NCBI RefSeq assembly: GCF_029873635.1
Contig: NC_080419.1
Coordinates: 65,452,323 to 65,516,322, forward strand
Reading direction: 5' to 3'
Source of the DNA: Malania oleifera
Lineage: Eukaryota > Streptophyta > Magnoliopsida > Santalales > Ximeniaceae
Length of the DNA: 64,000 nucleotides
Part shown: positions 36,179 to 49,616 of the stretch, piece after piece
Position numbering within the stretch: the first letter of the stretch is position 1
Layout of the letters: each line of letters begins with the position of its first letter
Made by a program: the position numbers and the translations under genes
Notes under the pieces: model-generated
The model's database searches: none
What the model saw: only the letters and a program-made list of their open reading frames with translations
What the model was told of the DNA's origin: nothing

Positions 36179-37407
36179 TGTAGTGACCCAAAAAATAAAA
36201 TAATAAAAGGAAATGAGAAAATGGATAGAAAACTGTCGATGGTTTTTTGAAGGAACCAAAAAATCAGCGACAATTTTGGGAATTAATAGCGGAATGGTAA
36301 AGGTAAAATGGTAAATTTGGGGCCACGTAATAGAAAATTGGTGACGGTTTTCTGAGAAGCCAGGAAAATCGTCGACAATTTTTGGTTGCAGAGCTGAGAT
36401 TATAGGAAACTGAGAGATGCATTTTTAACATAAAATCAAATACTCTCTCTCTCCTCTCCAAACCCACGAACCTCTTTCACTTCTCTCTATAATTTTTGCT
36501 TCATTAAGCCTCGTTTCAATGATTAGGAACCACCACAGGGTTTCTGGGAAGATTCTCTACAACGTAGGTGGAGCAGAATTTCAATTTGGGGTTCTCGAGC
36601 ACCATACCAAAACTGAGGTAAGGGTGCTATTTGGGTATTTTTGGGGTGATTATTTAATTATTGAAGGTATAAGCTTGATGTGAATGTATTTCTGAGCTTA
36701 AATTGAGAAAATGAGATTTTGTAAAATTCAAGGTTGGTGTATATACCGCAGGCAGGCTAAGGATTTGTAGTGGGTGTTCTAGGAACCTAGGTAAGATGAC
36801 AAATAGTTTATAAATTCAGGAAATGTAAGTATGAAAATTATTTTGAAAATTCAATTGAATTGACGGGGAAATATGTATGTGTATAATTTCAGGATTATGA
36901 AATTTTGAACATTGTGGACGTGAGTTAGATTTAGTAGACGAGTTTAGTTTTCCAAGTAAGGGAAATATGCTATGCCAGTTAAATTAAGAATTTTTATTTG
37001 TGAAGCATATGTATTCTTGTATATGTATTTTAGATGGTTACAAATATTAAACTATATGATTTTTAGGATTATTATTCAAACCATAAATTATATTTAGTAT
37101 AAAAAAAATATAGATTTCAAAATATGGGATATTTATTTATTCTAGTTGTGTGGCATGAATTAATATCAGACTAGTACAACATTTATATAGCTTTTAGATT
37201 ATCATGATTTATAGTATACATAGAGAAACATATATTTAAAAGCATTTTCAGGATACCATGATATACAGGCTTTAGAACCATAACATTCAGATTATATAGT
37301 ACATTCAGATATTATAGATTATTCAGATTATACTACATATTCAGATAAGATATTACAATGTCATGGTTATTTCAATTATATCAGAATCATGGTAAAATAG
37401 TAAGATA

Positions 37408-37476
<69 letters not shown>

Positions 37477-37577
37477 GTATCAAATCCCTGATGAATCAGT
37501 TCAGTTCAAATTCAGTTAATAGAGCACAATATTGTAGCTATTTCATATCAGAGTGCAGCCACATATCTCAGATAGTG
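36179..37577 (+). repeat. 3' LTR of D, cut by E
   Basis: Starts TGTAGTGACCC right after the polypurine tract. Degenerate ACCGTCGACGGT palindromes lie at about 36226-36390 (CTGTCGATGGTTTT, ATCGTCGACAATTTT), then ATAAAATC near 36431 as a TATA-like box and a CT-rich start region. It contains a long (TTA) run and the first part of the conserved LTR module (GCAGCCACATATCTCAGATAG near 37554). The rest of the LTR should lie beyond the right end of E. Confidence 0.88.
37409..37472. repeat. (TTA)21 microsatellite
   Basis: About 21 uninterrupted TTA units in the D LTR. Confidence 0.97.
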
Positions 37578-39729
37578 TGTAGAGACCCAAATAATTATAG
37601 TAATTAAATAATAAAATAAAGGAGAGAAAATTATTTTTCAAAAAGGGGGTTTCAGCAGGGTTTCATCGACGAGTGCAGAGTGCTCATCGATGAATAGGCT
37701 TCTTGGGCTCATTGACGTGGATGCGTGTCTTGTTGACGAGACTTCACTGAAAGGGTTGATTTCAGGGCCTGAAACTCATCGACGAGGAGTAAGTGTTCAC
37801 CAATGAACTCCCTTCCTGGCCTCGTTGACGAGGTGACGTGTCTCGTCGATGAATTCCAGGTGTATAAATGTGCCAACCTCGGGAGTTTAGTGCGAAATTT
37901 TTTTAGGAAACCCTCTCTCTCTTTCTCTCTCTAAAACATCTCCCCCTCCTTCTCTCTAAGTTTCTAGCTTCAATTCTCGTTGGTTCGACAATCGGAAGCT
38001 GCCACACTACTCCTGGGAAGATTCTTTTCAAATCTGCTGGAGTACTTCGTTGGTTAGGCCAACTTGGGTACCATCCCAAAATCTGGGTAAGTTGGTTATT
38101 TTTAGTTTTATGAGGTATTTGGTGTTTTTGGACTAAGGAAAATTCTTTAGATAGTATAATATTAAAGTGTTTTTGGCTAAAATGCAATTTCAAGATGTTG
38201 AGTTGGGGAGCACACGGGTGTAGGTTTGGAATATTTTGTGGGCTTCTTAGTAAGTTAGCCTTTTTCATGAAATTATTTATTACTATGCAACATTTGTTTT
38301 CAAGAAAATACGTATGTTATAGAATTATGTTTGGAAATACTGCTGGTTAATAGGGAAATGATTTTAACACATTTTATATGGAAATATGATTTCAAAATAA
38401 ATTATGAGTTTATAAGGCTATGTACATTTGAGTGGCATGAGTATAATACTTCCATGAAAATTATGTTATATTAAAATGTTATGATTTTTTCCAAGATAAG
38501 CATGTTATGACAGTTCCAGGAAAATCCTAAAAACAGTACAGGAACTATGGTTTTAAAATTATGATAAGCAGTGTAAGAATTTATGTTTATTATGTTATGG
38601 ATTATTCCAGCGTAAATGCCATGATTTTTACGTTATGAATTATGTCGGCATAAATGCCGTAATTTTTATGTTATGAAATATGCTGGCGTTGACGCCGTGA
38701 TTATGTTTGATATGTAAAAAATCATAAAATATGTTTATGTGAAATATTACTCTGAATTACGAAACAACTATGTCTTAATATGGAATATATTATATGTTAT
38801 CAGAACCCGAATAGCTTAGTTTAGTTTTATGAAGCACGGTATCGTAGCTGCATGTTTACGTTTACATTTATGTTAGTGCTACCACACATCTTATGTAGAG
38901 TGTGGGAGATGGCAGTCGATGTGGCTTTATGGGAGTGTCGTAGTTCCCCTGGTAGTCCGGCATAGGTGGAACAGGCCCATCGTACTTACACACCTATGTT
39001 TGAGTTAGCATGGTCGGTCAGCCATTGCTAGGTCCTGCTTTCGGGCCGCACAACCCTATCATGTAGGGGGGTAAGACATGACAATAACTAACTAACTATC
39101 CATATTGGGTAATAATTAAAGTATGATATGGTTATACAAGATAATTTTTCAGTATAGAAATATAGTATGTTAAGCTATGTTATGATAAATCATGTTTTGT
39201 TCAGATATGATACAACTGTTTATACCTGATATGAATTATGCACAGTTTATATGCATATTATGAAAAATACGCATGTTGCCACACATTGATATTAATTTTT
39301 CTTCCTTACTGAGAGGTGTCTCACCCTAGCATTACAAACATTTGAGGAAATCTAGGTAGGAGGGTAGATAGAGCCCCACAACAATAAAAGTGGACCGAGC
39401 TACCCTGTTAGTAGGGTAAGTGGTTGATCTAGGGTCAGATGGGTTTTGGATTGAGACCCTAGGGATACTTTTTGGGACATTTTGTGTATGATTATATGTA
39501 TATGTATATTACAGATTTAGTAGAACTTTGGTATGGTTTCTGGTGTTTATGGCATGTATGTAATTTTATGTTTCTTGCTACTTAGGTATTAGAATTATGT
39601 GATAGATATATTCCTGGTACCCATGGATCCAGGTTGATCATGATTATGATAGTTTAGCTGGATGTTAGAATTATTAATATTATTTTTATGTGAAAAAAAT
39701 ATATATGGTAAATTAGGCAGGTTGTTACA
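37578..39729 (+). repeat. 5' LTR of E
   Basis: TGTAGAGACCC to GGTTGTTACA, 2152 bp. The palindrome array is at about 37665-37850 (TCATCGACGAGTGC, CTCATCGACGAGGAG, CTCGTCGATGAATTCC), and the TATA box TATAAATGTGCC follows from 37862. Further in is the conserved module 38810-39340 with a GCT-TTCG-GGC hairpin at 39037-39046. Confidence 0.92.
37655..37870 (+). promoter_or_regulatory. U3 palindrome array and TATA box in the 5' LTR of E
   Basis: About eight CTCGTCGACGAG-type palindromes in 190 bp, spaced some 15-35 bp apart, followed by AGGTGTATAAATGTG. It also holds a TGACGTGT block (GAGGTGACGTGTCTCG) with an ACGT core of bZIP-site type. Regulatory role inferred. Confidence 0.7.
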
Positions 39730-39732
39730 ATT

Positions 39733-39744
39733 CGGTATCAAAGC
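39733..39744 (+). other. primer-binding site of E
   Basis: CGGTATCAAAGC, two mismatches from the initiator-Met complement TGGTATCAGAGC, three bases after the LTR end. The leader 39745-40045 shows no gene. Confidence 0.88.
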
Positions 39745-40045
39745 CTAAGTTGCTAGGTTCTGTAGACTCTAGAGTGTAGTAGAAATGATACCAAAGTATA
39801 GGAAAAAGGATTCGAGGTTTTGTTCTGCAATTTAGAGGTAGAACTTCCATGGTGGTTTTTGTGTCTTTCATGAGGTGACGTTTTAGAAAAACCATAGTAA
39901 ACTATTGCTGGGTTGTGTTTCTAAAGTGTAGTACTGAATCTTGAATTAAGATAGGAATGTCAAGGTAGAGGAATAATATGAGTTTTGGGTAGATATGTAA
40001 ATTATAAGGGTGGAGTCCCTAAGCTATGTTTATTATCCTTTCAGG

Positions 40046-42641
40046 ATGGACCCGGGTAGTGGCAATGCTCATGCAAGCGGTAGTAAGGGTGTAGGGCCCT
40101 CAAGGGCAAGCAGAGATGATTCAGATGCAATATTACATAGTGTGGCTTAGTAGGTCATGGTTGAGATCGCACAGAGCACTAGAGAGTAGGGAGACCTATC
40201 TGCAGGCCACGGATGCATGATAGAAAAATTCACCAAGATGAACCCTTCGACATTTTTAGGAGGAACTGATCCTGCAGTCTCCAAAAACTGGATGCAAGAA
40301 ATAGAGAAAGTTTTGGCAGTTCTGCAATGCACGGGGGAGCATAGGGTTTTATTTTCCACCTATAAATTGACAGGAGAGGCTGAAAGATGGTGGACTATGG
40401 TAAAACTATTAGAGGAATAGAGGGCGGTGCCTATAGCTATGACTTGGTGTCAATTTAAAGATTTGTTCTTCGATAGATATTTCTCAGCCATTATCAGGGA
40501 GGCCAAAGTGGAGGAGTTCCTAAATTTGAAGTGGGGAAATCAAACAGTCTAGAAGTACGCGGTGAGGTTTATAGAGCTATCCCGCTTCGCCTCGTACATC
40601 ATACTTGATGAGGCAAAGAAGGCAAGGCAGCTTGAAAGAGGTCTGAGGTGAGAAATTTATAACCAAGTGGCAGTGTTGAAAGTGCACGACTTTGCCGAGT
40701 TGGTAGACAGAGTAGTTGTGGCTGAGACCGATGAGTGGATGGTTGCGGAGGAGTAGAGATAGAAGAAGAGGACTATGCCTTCAAGATTTCAGCAGGGATC
40801 TAGTCGGAGCTAGTGGAGGAGAGGTAATTATGGCAGGGGATTGAGATAGGAGACGAGAGGTCATGAGACTCAGGGTATCCAGGTCTACCCAGCTTGTCAG
40901 ACATGTGGAAAGAGATACTTGGGAGAGTGTCGAGCAGGGAGTGGCATCTACTATCGCTGCAGTGTATATTTAGTACAAGATTGCCCTACATCACTTGGTA
41001 CCGCACTTGCTCCCATACCACACCGAGGAGGCTATCAGGTGCCTCGTGGAGGTCAGCAGAGGAATGTAGCTCCGACGAGGGTTTATGTTTTGACACCGGG
41101 AGATGCAGAGGTTGCAGACGACGTTGGGACAGGTACCTTTACTACTTTATCATATCAAGCTATTGTTTTATTTGATATAAGTGCCACCCACTCTTTTGTG
41201 TCTATTGGATATGTTAAATTGTTGGGTGTTGAGACACAATTATTAGATTTTGAATTGTCAATAGCAACACCGACAGGGTCAGTGATGAGGTGTCGTATGG
41301 TGCTTAGGGTTACCTAGTAGAAATTTAGGAGAGAGTATTACCAGTTGACCTAATTGTGCTAGATTTGTATGGATTCGATGTAATACTAGCTTTGGACTGG
41401 CTGACACCATGCTAGTATCGGCTGTCATCTGAAAGAGGTGATTTTCAAACCACCAGGAAAGCTAGAATTCAAATTTGTGGGATTGCGGGTGCAATTCCCA
41501 CCTCAGTTAGTGTCAGCCATGCAGGAGAGAAAACTACTTCTAGACAGATGTTAGTGGTTTATGGCCTATGTAAAGGAGGTGACAGAAAATAGATTGAAGC
41601 TTGTCAGTAAACACCAATGGTTAAGGAGTTTTCAAACATTTTTCCAGAAGAACTACCTGGATTGCTTCCCGATCGTAAGATATATTTTGTTATTGACTTA
41701 CTTACAAGGACAACGCTGATCTCTAAAGCTCCTTACTGAATGACTTTAGCAGAATTGGGAGAATTAAAGGATTAGTTTATAGGATTTATTGAATAAAGGG
41801 TTCATCAGGCCTAGTGTATCACCCTAGGGAGCTCTAGTACTATTTGTGAAAAAAAAAGATGGGTCTATGAAGATGTGCATAGATTATAGGGAAATAAACA
41901 AAATAACAATTAAGAATAGGTAACCTCTACCCTGTATAGACGACTTTTTTTATCAACTTTAAGGTACACGAGTCTATTCCAAGATCGACCTTAGGTTAGG
42001 TTATCACGAGGTGAAAGTTAAAATTGAAGATATTTCAAAGACAACTTTCAGAATTAGGTATGGGCATTATAAATTTCTAGTTATGCCATTTAATCTAATG
42101 AATGCTCCTACTGTATTCATGGATTTAATGAATAGAATCTTTCACCAGTATTTATACCAGTTCGTTGTGGTTTTCATTGATGACATACTGGTCTACTCGA
42201 GAAATGTTGAGGAGCATGAGATGCACTTAAGGCTAGTACTTCAGATGCTTAGGGAAAAGAAATTGTATACCAAGTTTAGCGAATGTGAATTCTGGTTAGA
42301 GAAAGTTACGTTTTTGGGGCATATTATATGAGGGGATGAAATTTCAGTGGATCCCAGCAAGATAGAGGCAGTGATGAATTTGGGCTAGGCCAAGAAACAT
42401 CAGGAAGTCAGGAGTTTCTTAGGACAAGCAAGTTATTACCGACGGTTTGTAGAAGGGTTTTCAGCATTATCTGGGCCTTTGACACTACTAACCAGAAACA
42501 ATACCAGGTTTCAATGGGACGACTGTTGTCAGCATAGCTTTCAGGAATTGAAGCAAAGGCTCATCACAACACTAGTATTGACTATTCCATCAGGAGGTGA
42601 TGGTTACGTGATCTACTGTGATGCGTCTTTGAGGGGGCTCG
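40046..42641 (+). pseudogene. gag, protease and reverse-transcriptase region of E (left part)
   Basis: The gag starts near 40046 (MDPGSGNAHASG) with VSKNWMQEIEKVLAVLQCTG and KLTGEAERWWTMVK at 40217-40420. A zinc-knuckle region is near 40890-40985. Protease is near 41090-41320 (context FDISATHSFVS). Reverse transcriptase is about 41560-42340, with [20 protein letters not shown] and [10 protein letters not shown]. The RNase H start is cut by element F at 42641 and resumes at 52280. Fossil with many breaks. Confidence 0.87.
42637..42641. repeat. left target-site duplication of F
   Basis: GCTCG, paired with GCTCA at 52280-52284. The sequence of element E continues across the two. Confidence 0.85.
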
Positions 42642-44942
42642 TGTAACGACGTGATTTTTCTTGCCATTTTTTTCCTTTATAAATATATACTGTGAAATTT
42701 CACTACCCTGATACCTTTTATTTTGAATCATACTATCATCACGGTCCAAGTAGGAACCATGGAACCTGAAAGACAATAAACTACCTATGTAGCGGGAAGT
42801 AGAAATACATACAACTATATCAATATATATACAATACCAGAGTGTCAGAATATTTACCAAAATATGCATACACAACTATTCCCAAAATACCCTTATCTAG
42901 ACCTAGGGACTACTCGTACATGACTTCCTAAAAACACTCACCCTACAAATAGGGCAGTACTGTAGTCCTCTCTATCTACGAGCCTAATCTACTCACCTAG
43001 CTGGATCACCTGAAAAACATTAAATCACTGGGATGAGACAACGCTTAGTAAGACGAAATATGCTATAACTAGTGTGTGGCAGCTGAGTTTACATATTTGT
43101 AAAAACTAATTTAGAAATACCATAAATAACTGAGTTTGAGAAAACACATATAAATATTACAATATAGCTCATACCAAAGTTGCTTAACATAAACTGATTT
43201 TTTGAATATTCTATTCATAATACTTCTAGTATTTATAAGTATGTCTAAGGTTTTTGTAAATATATATATATATATATAATAACTGAGAAAATTTCCCTCG
43301 ATGAATAACTGAAAGTCATGATTTAACTCCTCATGATAGGGTTGTACGGCTTGAAGGGGGGACCTATCCTGGCTGGCCAACCAAAATAAGTAAATTAAAC
43401 TCCGAAAGTCAGATAGGCCTTCTCAATCCTAACTGACAGGGAGCCTGTCCACAACATAGACACGATCAACTACTGAAAATCCATATACTATCTGAGTTAT
43501 GTGGTTGCACTATGAACTGAAAATAACTATGGTACCGTGCTCTGCTGATTGAATCTGGTTCATCAGGGTCTGATACTATATATGTAACTGTTGTTTCTAT
43601 ATTACTGTTTTACCATGATTTTGAAAATAACCATAACCCTGTAAAAATGATATGAAAATCTAAAAATATGAATAGATGATTGAATATTTGATATCTTATA
43701 ACTGAATGTCCGAGTATTTGGGTGTTATTGTTCTAAAATCATGGTGTTCTAAAATTAATGAAAATATATGTTTCTATACATATATGGTAAATCATGTTTC
43801 TGAATATACTGTATAATTTCTATCTGTATGTGTATTGAAAATTCATCATTCTATAAGACATATATATATGCCATAATATTTTTTCCTAATATACTATAAA
43901 ACATGGTATTTGTAGTTGCATAAATACTGTGCTAATTTTCTATAAGCTCACGCCACACGATTTAAATAGATAAAGTCACATGCTCCTAAATATGTATTTT
44001 CTACTATACAAATATTTTATAATCCTAATAATAATAATCTAGTAAAACATGTAATTTATGTTGATAATCATACTAAAATTCCTAGCATAGCATATTTCCC
44101 TTACCTCGTATTTTAGCTCACCTACTAACATTCAAATTACACCTCTGGCATTTATAATTCCATAATCCTGAAAAAATATTATATATATCCTATCAATCAA
44201 CTGAATACACAGAATTTTCCTCATTTTTCCATCTTCGGAATCATAAACTATTCATTGTTTACCCAGGTTTCTGAAAAGATGTCCATTGGGGTCCTTAACT
44301 CACTCTTGCAGGGTCCCCAAAACACCATATTCCTGAAAATATACTACCCTAATTTTACTTCACAAAACTCCAGTATATTCTTATATAATACAAAATCTAG
44401 GCCCAAATGAACTTGGTAATACTGGAAATACTCAAATAATCCACTCATCCTGGTTTTGGGATGGTTCCTAAACTTCTTAAATCAACATTTCGCTCCGACT
44501 ATGTTGTAGATAATCTCCCCAGAATCACCGTGGTAGCTTCTGATCGTCAAATCGGGGAGAATCAGAGCCAAAAACCTAGAGAGAAGGAGGGAGCACCGAC
44601 TGTTAGAGAGAGAAATTGAATTGGATGAAATTCTACATTGAAAAATGAATTTTGGCATACTTATATAGTTGCCTTCGTCGACGAGACACATCACTTTGTC
44701 GACGAAACCTAGAAGAGAGTTCGTTGACGAACGCACATTCTTGGTCGACGAATTTTAGGCCTTGAAATTACCCATCTTGGTAATCTTTTGTCGATGAGAC
44801 ATGTGGCATGTGATGAATCCAATAGGGAATTCATCGACGAGGCTGAAGGGTTCATTGGCGAACCCTATTTTTTCGCCCTTTTTAAATTTTCTTTTCCTCT
44901 CTTCTTTTAATAGTTAATACTATAATTATTTGGGTCTCTACA
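42642..44942 (-). repeat. 3' LTR of F
   Basis: Plus-strand ends TGTAACGACGTGA and GGGTCTCTACA, 2301 bp. The conserved module is at about 42990-43570. A TATA box on the minus strand (CTATATAA, 44661-44668) with TTCGTCGACGAG-type palindromes at about 44672-44870 upstream in reading direction. A TA run lies at 43257-43279. Confidence 0.92.
44661..44870 (-). promoter_or_regulatory. U3 palindrome array and TATA box in the 3' LTR of F
   Basis: Copies include CTTCGTCGACGAGAC, TTTGTCGACGAAACC, GTTCGTTGACGAACGC, TGGTCGACGAATTT and TTCATCGACGAGGC, directly upstream (minus reading) of CTATATAAG. The matching array in the 5' LTR is at about 52010-52200. Confidence 0.72.
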
Positions 44943-45346
44943 TACTCCCCTCCTTATAAAAATTTCGCTCTTGAAATTCACTATCTGTATTGAACACCAT
45001 CCTTAGCATAAAATGGGCTACTTATTTTATTACTAACCCTCACTTATGGCAAAGGAATATCGTGGTTACATTCAAGGTCCTAGGAGATTACAAATATACT
45101 CATAAAAGAAAATTTACCCAAAACCAAAACACTACCTATCCTATATTCTAAATTGCAATTACACATTTATTACTTTGTACTAAACAAAATAAAACCGTTA
45201 TTATTTGAACTTTACACATCACTATTGTACCCCACTAAATAGGTGTGGGTATTTCAGATGATTTCCTCTTCGAGCTCCCAAGAAGTTTCTTCCATCGCGT
45301 GATTCCACATGACTTTTACTAATGGTATTTTCTTACTATGCAATTC

Positions 45347-46735
45347 CTATTCTTTTTTGTCTAAGATTTGTACTGGAGCTTCCTCATATTCTAGAGCATC
45401 ACTGAATTCTAATTCTACATAAGTGATGACATGGGAAGGATCTGAGACGTATTTCCTCAACATAGAAATATGAAATACGTCATGTATTCTGAACAAAGCT
45501 AGTGGTAAAGCTAGCTGATAGGCAATTGTCCCAATGTTCTCAAGTATCTCAAATGGGCCAATAAACTTAGAGCCCAACTTACCATTCTTCCCAAACCTCA
45601 TGACTCCCTTCAGTGGTGCTATTGTCAAAAACACATGGTCACCCACTTTAAATTCCAATTCTCGGCAGCGAGTATCTGCGTAGCTTTTCTGCCGGCTCTG
45701 TGCTACACTAATTCTATCTCGAATAATTCAAAATTTATCATATGCCTACTGCACTATTTTGGACCCCAAAACTCACCTGTCACCTAACTCATCTCAATAT
45801 AAAAGGAGAACGACACCTCCTACTATAAAGCACCTCATAAGGTACCATGTCAATGCTAGCCTAATAGCTATTATTGTAGGCAAATTCAACCAGTGGCAAA
45901 TACTGGGTCCAACTACACCCGAAATCCAATACACACACTTGCAGCATATCCTCAAGTACCTGGATCATTCTCTCTGTCTAACCATCTATTTGAGAATGGA
46001 AAGCGGTACTGAATGCTAATTTGAGACCCCAAAGCCTCTTGCAAGCTCTTCCAAAACCGTGATGTAAAGCATGGGTCACGGTTTGAGACTATAAATATTG
46101 GCACTCCATAGGGTTGAACAATCTCTTGAATGTAGATCTCTCAATCTGTTCATAGGGTAGCTAACTTTAATAGGTAAAAAGTGGATTGTTTTCATCAGCC
46201 GATCGACGACTACCCAGATGGCATTCTAACCATGTGGTGTCGGCGGTAGCCTAATGAAAAAATGCATGGATATATGGTCCCACTTCCACTTGGGGATGTA
46301 AAGTGGCTGTATTTGCCCTACCGACCTCTGGTGTTCAGCTTTAACCTACTGGCATATCAAGCACTGCTACACAAATTCGGAGATTTGCCTTTTCATGCCA
46401 CTCCACCAGAAATACTCTCATAGATCTCTATACATCTTAGTACTGCCAGGATGAACCATGTATAAATATTTGTAGGCCTCCTCTAAAATCATTCTCCTAA
46501 TATCATCATCTGTAGGTACACATAACTTGGAAAGAAACCTCAAATCTCTGTCATTAGAAATTCTGAACTCCTCTCCCTGACCATTCTGTGTTCTAGCTTT
46601 TACCTCTTCTAATTCTAAGTCATCTCCGTGAGCGGCTTTAATCTTTTCATATAGCATAGGATGCAAAACTAGCTTAACAATAAATGCTTGAGGATCATCC
46701 TCCACTAACTCCATGCCGACCCTTTCCAAGTCCAT
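45347..46735 (-). pseudogene. integrase and chromodomain-tail region of F
   Basis: Remnants in minus reading order: zinc-binding part near 46418-46560 (KYLYMVHPGSTKMYRDL), catalytic core region about 45700-46300 (broken), then a tail at 45347-45658 ([72 protein letters not shown]). The stretch 44958-45346 is 3' non-coding. Fossil with many breaks. Confidence 0.85.
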
Positions 46736-46777
46736 CTGAATTGGGTGCTGAATTACTGCTGCTAACTACGCTGTACC

Positions 46778-48244
46778 CTATGATTTACGACTCAGTGCAT
46801 CAACCACCACATTTTCTTTACTTGGGTGGTAGCAAATGGTGTAATCATAATCCTTGATGAGCACTAACCATCTCCTTTTCCGCATATTCAACTCTTTTTG
46901 TGTGAAGAAGTACTTTAAACTTTTGTGATACGAGAATATCTTGCATCTCTCACCATACAAGTAATGCTTCCAAATCTTTAACGCGTGTACCACTGCAGCC
47001 AATTCCAGATCATGGGTAGGGTAGTTTTTTTCATACTCTTTCAACTATTGGGAGGCACAAGTTACACCTACCATACTGCATCAACACATAACCAAGTCCT
47101 TTCAAAGACGTGTCACTATAAATTACATAGCCATCACCCCTAGATGGAATCTTCAGTACTGGTGTAGTGATGAGCCGCTGTTTTAATTCTTGGAAGCTCT
47201 ACTTGCATTCATCATCCTATGCAAATCTGGCATTCTTCCTGGTCAGTCACATCAAAGGCCCTGATAATCCTAAGAATCCCTTTACAAACCGACGGTAATA
47301 TCCCGCCAATCCGAAGAAACTCCTAATCTCCTGAACATTTCTTGACCTTTCCCAATTTACCACCATCTTTATTTTACTGGGATCCACTAAAATTCCATCC
47401 CCTGATATAACGTGCCCCAGAAATGCAATTTTATCTAACCAGAATTCACATTTGCTAAAGTTGGCATACAATTTCTTTTCCTTGAGCGTTTGAAGTACCA
47501 GCCGTAAATGTGTCTCATGCTCCTCAAAACTCCTAAAGTAGACCAATATATCATCAATGAAAACCACAATGAACTAGTCTAAATACTGATGAAACACCTA
47601 ATTTATTAAATCCATAAATACTGCAGGTGCATTTAGTCAACCCGAACGACATCACCAAAAACTCGTAGTGTCCGTATCTGGTTCAAAAAGCTTTCTTAGA
47701 GATGTCTTATGCCTTAACCTTCACCTAATGATAGCCTAATCTGAGATCGATCTTGGAATAGAACTGTGTGCCCTAAATCTAATCAAATAAATCATCTATA
47801 CGGGGTAAACGATATTTGCTTTTAATGGTTACCTTGTTAATTTCTCTGTAATCTATACATATCTTCATAGATCTATCTTTCTTTTTTTACGAACAGCACT
47901 AGTGCTCCCCAAAGTGAGATGCTAGGTTTGATAAACCCTTTATTCAATAGATCCTGTAACTAGTCCTTTAATTCTCCCAATTCGGTTGGAGCTATACAAC
48001 AAGGAGCCTTAGAGATCGGCACTATCCGTGGAGGTAAATCTATAGCAAAATATACCTCGCGATCAGGAGGCAACCCAAGTAGCTCTTCTGGAAAAACATC
48101 TAGAAATTCCCTTACCACTGGTGTCCTGTCAAGCTTCGATTCATTTTCTGACACTTCCTTTACAAAAGCCATAAAACCCTGACCTCCATCTAGGAGCAGT
48201 CTACTTGCTTGCATGGCTGATACCAATTGTGGCGAGGCACGCAC
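46778..48244 (-). pseudogene. reverse transcriptase and RNase H region of F
   Basis: Remnants: a linker at 47960-48244 (FPEELLGLPPDREVYFAIDL), reverse transcriptase ending with [20 protein letters not shown] near 47567, hinge [20 protein letters not shown] and [15 protein letters not shown] (47247-47480), and RNase H at 46778-47044 ([40 protein letters not shown]). Order as in N. Broken. Confidence 0.88.
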
Positions 48245-48268
48245 ATGTGAACCAAAAAATCGATATTC

Positions 48269-49616
48269 TTATTCTCCAGGGGGTCTAAAAATTACTTCTT
48301 TTTTATGGTAGTCAATACGGGTGTGATTAGCCTCCAGCCAATCCATATCTAATATTAAATCAAATCCCTGCATGTCTAATATCATAAGATCAGCTGGTAG
48401 TACTTTCTCTTGAATGGCCATTGGAAAATTCCTAAGTACCTTCCTACATCTCACAGTAGATCCAGTTGGCATAGCTACACCTAACTCAACATCTAACAAC
48501 TGTGCTTCAATCCTAGCTAACTTAGCATACCCCAATGAGACAAAGGAATGGGTGGTACCTGTGTCAAAAAAAAAAAAAACAGCTTGATAAAGAAAAGCAA
48601 TAAAGATACATGTAACGACGTCTCCAACTACCTCAGTGTCTCCAAGCATCAACACATATACCCTCGCCGGGGCTACATTCCTTTGTTGGCCTCCCTAAGG
48701 TGCCTAGTAACCTCCCTGGTAGGGTCTAGGAGCTGGGACCTGGATCGGAAGTCCTGGGCATGCTCATGCCATGTGGCCGGGTCTTCCAACTGATAATAGA
48801 TGTCTCTCTTAGCCCGACACTCTCCCAAATGTCACCTCCCATACGTCTAACACACAGGGTATGTATGCACACCCTGATTCTCACGAGGCTCTGTTATCTA
48901 CCTCTGACCTCCCCTATAACGGTCTCCTCTCTATGGGTCTCGATTGGAACCGGCCTGAAAACCCTGAGGCACAGGCCTCTTTCTCTAATTCTGAGCTACG
49001 ATGCCTCTCTGCATGCCACTCTCAATAACCGCAACCCTATCCACGAACTCCATGAATGTATGAGCCCAAAAACTAATAACCTACTCAAACAAGTTCTGCC
49101 TGAGGCCTTCTTCAAACTTTCTCGCCTTCTCCTCCTCGTCCGGTGCCAAATGTGGGGAAAACCAAGACAACTCAATAAATCGAGCTGCGTACTGTGATAT
49201 TGTCATTTGGCCCTCAACTAAGTGCATAAACTCTACTGCCTTTGTGCTTTGAACGATAGCAGGGAAATATCGCTCAAATAATAACTCTTTGAATCGACTC
49301 CACGTCACTGGCATTGGATCCGGCCTTTGCTCCTTAATCAATCGCGCCGATCTCCACCAACATTTTGTCTTTCCTATCAGTTTGAACATCGTAAATACTA
49401 CATTCTATTCATCTGTACATGGAAGCGCTACCAATGTCTCCTCAATGTCCTGGACCCAATTTTCAGCCATAATCGGGTCAACTCCTCTAGAAAAAGATGG
49501 GGGCTTCATCCGCGTAAACTGCTCAATCGTGTAGCTACGCTCCCCTAAGCTTCTGGCCATCTGAGCCATCACTCTATCACCCCCAGCATTCGTACCACTG
49601 CTTCTTAGGTCCATCC
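48269..49616 (-). pseudogene. gag and protease region of F
   Basis: The gag starts near 49614 (MDLRSSGTNAGGDRV) with [20 protein letters not shown], continues at 49081-49389 (FKLIGKTKCWWRSARLIKEQ, ERYFPAIVQSTKAVEFMHLV), and has a degraded zinc-knuckle region near 48800. Protease is at 48269-48655 (DTGTTHSFVSLGYAKLARIE, FDLILDMDWLEANHTRIDYH). The first roughly 25 bases of this gag are repeated at the left end of the tandem copy (56177). Confidence 0.87.

Larger units (their letters stand above)
33265..37577 (+). mobile_element. Ty3/gypsy chromovirus D, 3' half
   Basis: Plus-strand fossil comprising part of reverse transcriptase, RNase H, integrase with chromodomain tail, a polypurine tract (GGAGGGGAGAA ending at 36178) and a 3' LTR from 36179. 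The gag, protease and 5' LTR are not in the window; the left edge abuts LTR Cc. The 3' LTR is interrupted at 37578 by element E. Coding remnants are broken in many places. Its LTR palindrome (ACCGTCGACGGT type) is shared with relic C. Confidence 0.9.

Noticed and set aside
48548-49548. Plus-strand frames over the gag of F
   Set aside because: Antisense shadows like those over N; they mirror the same gag sequence.
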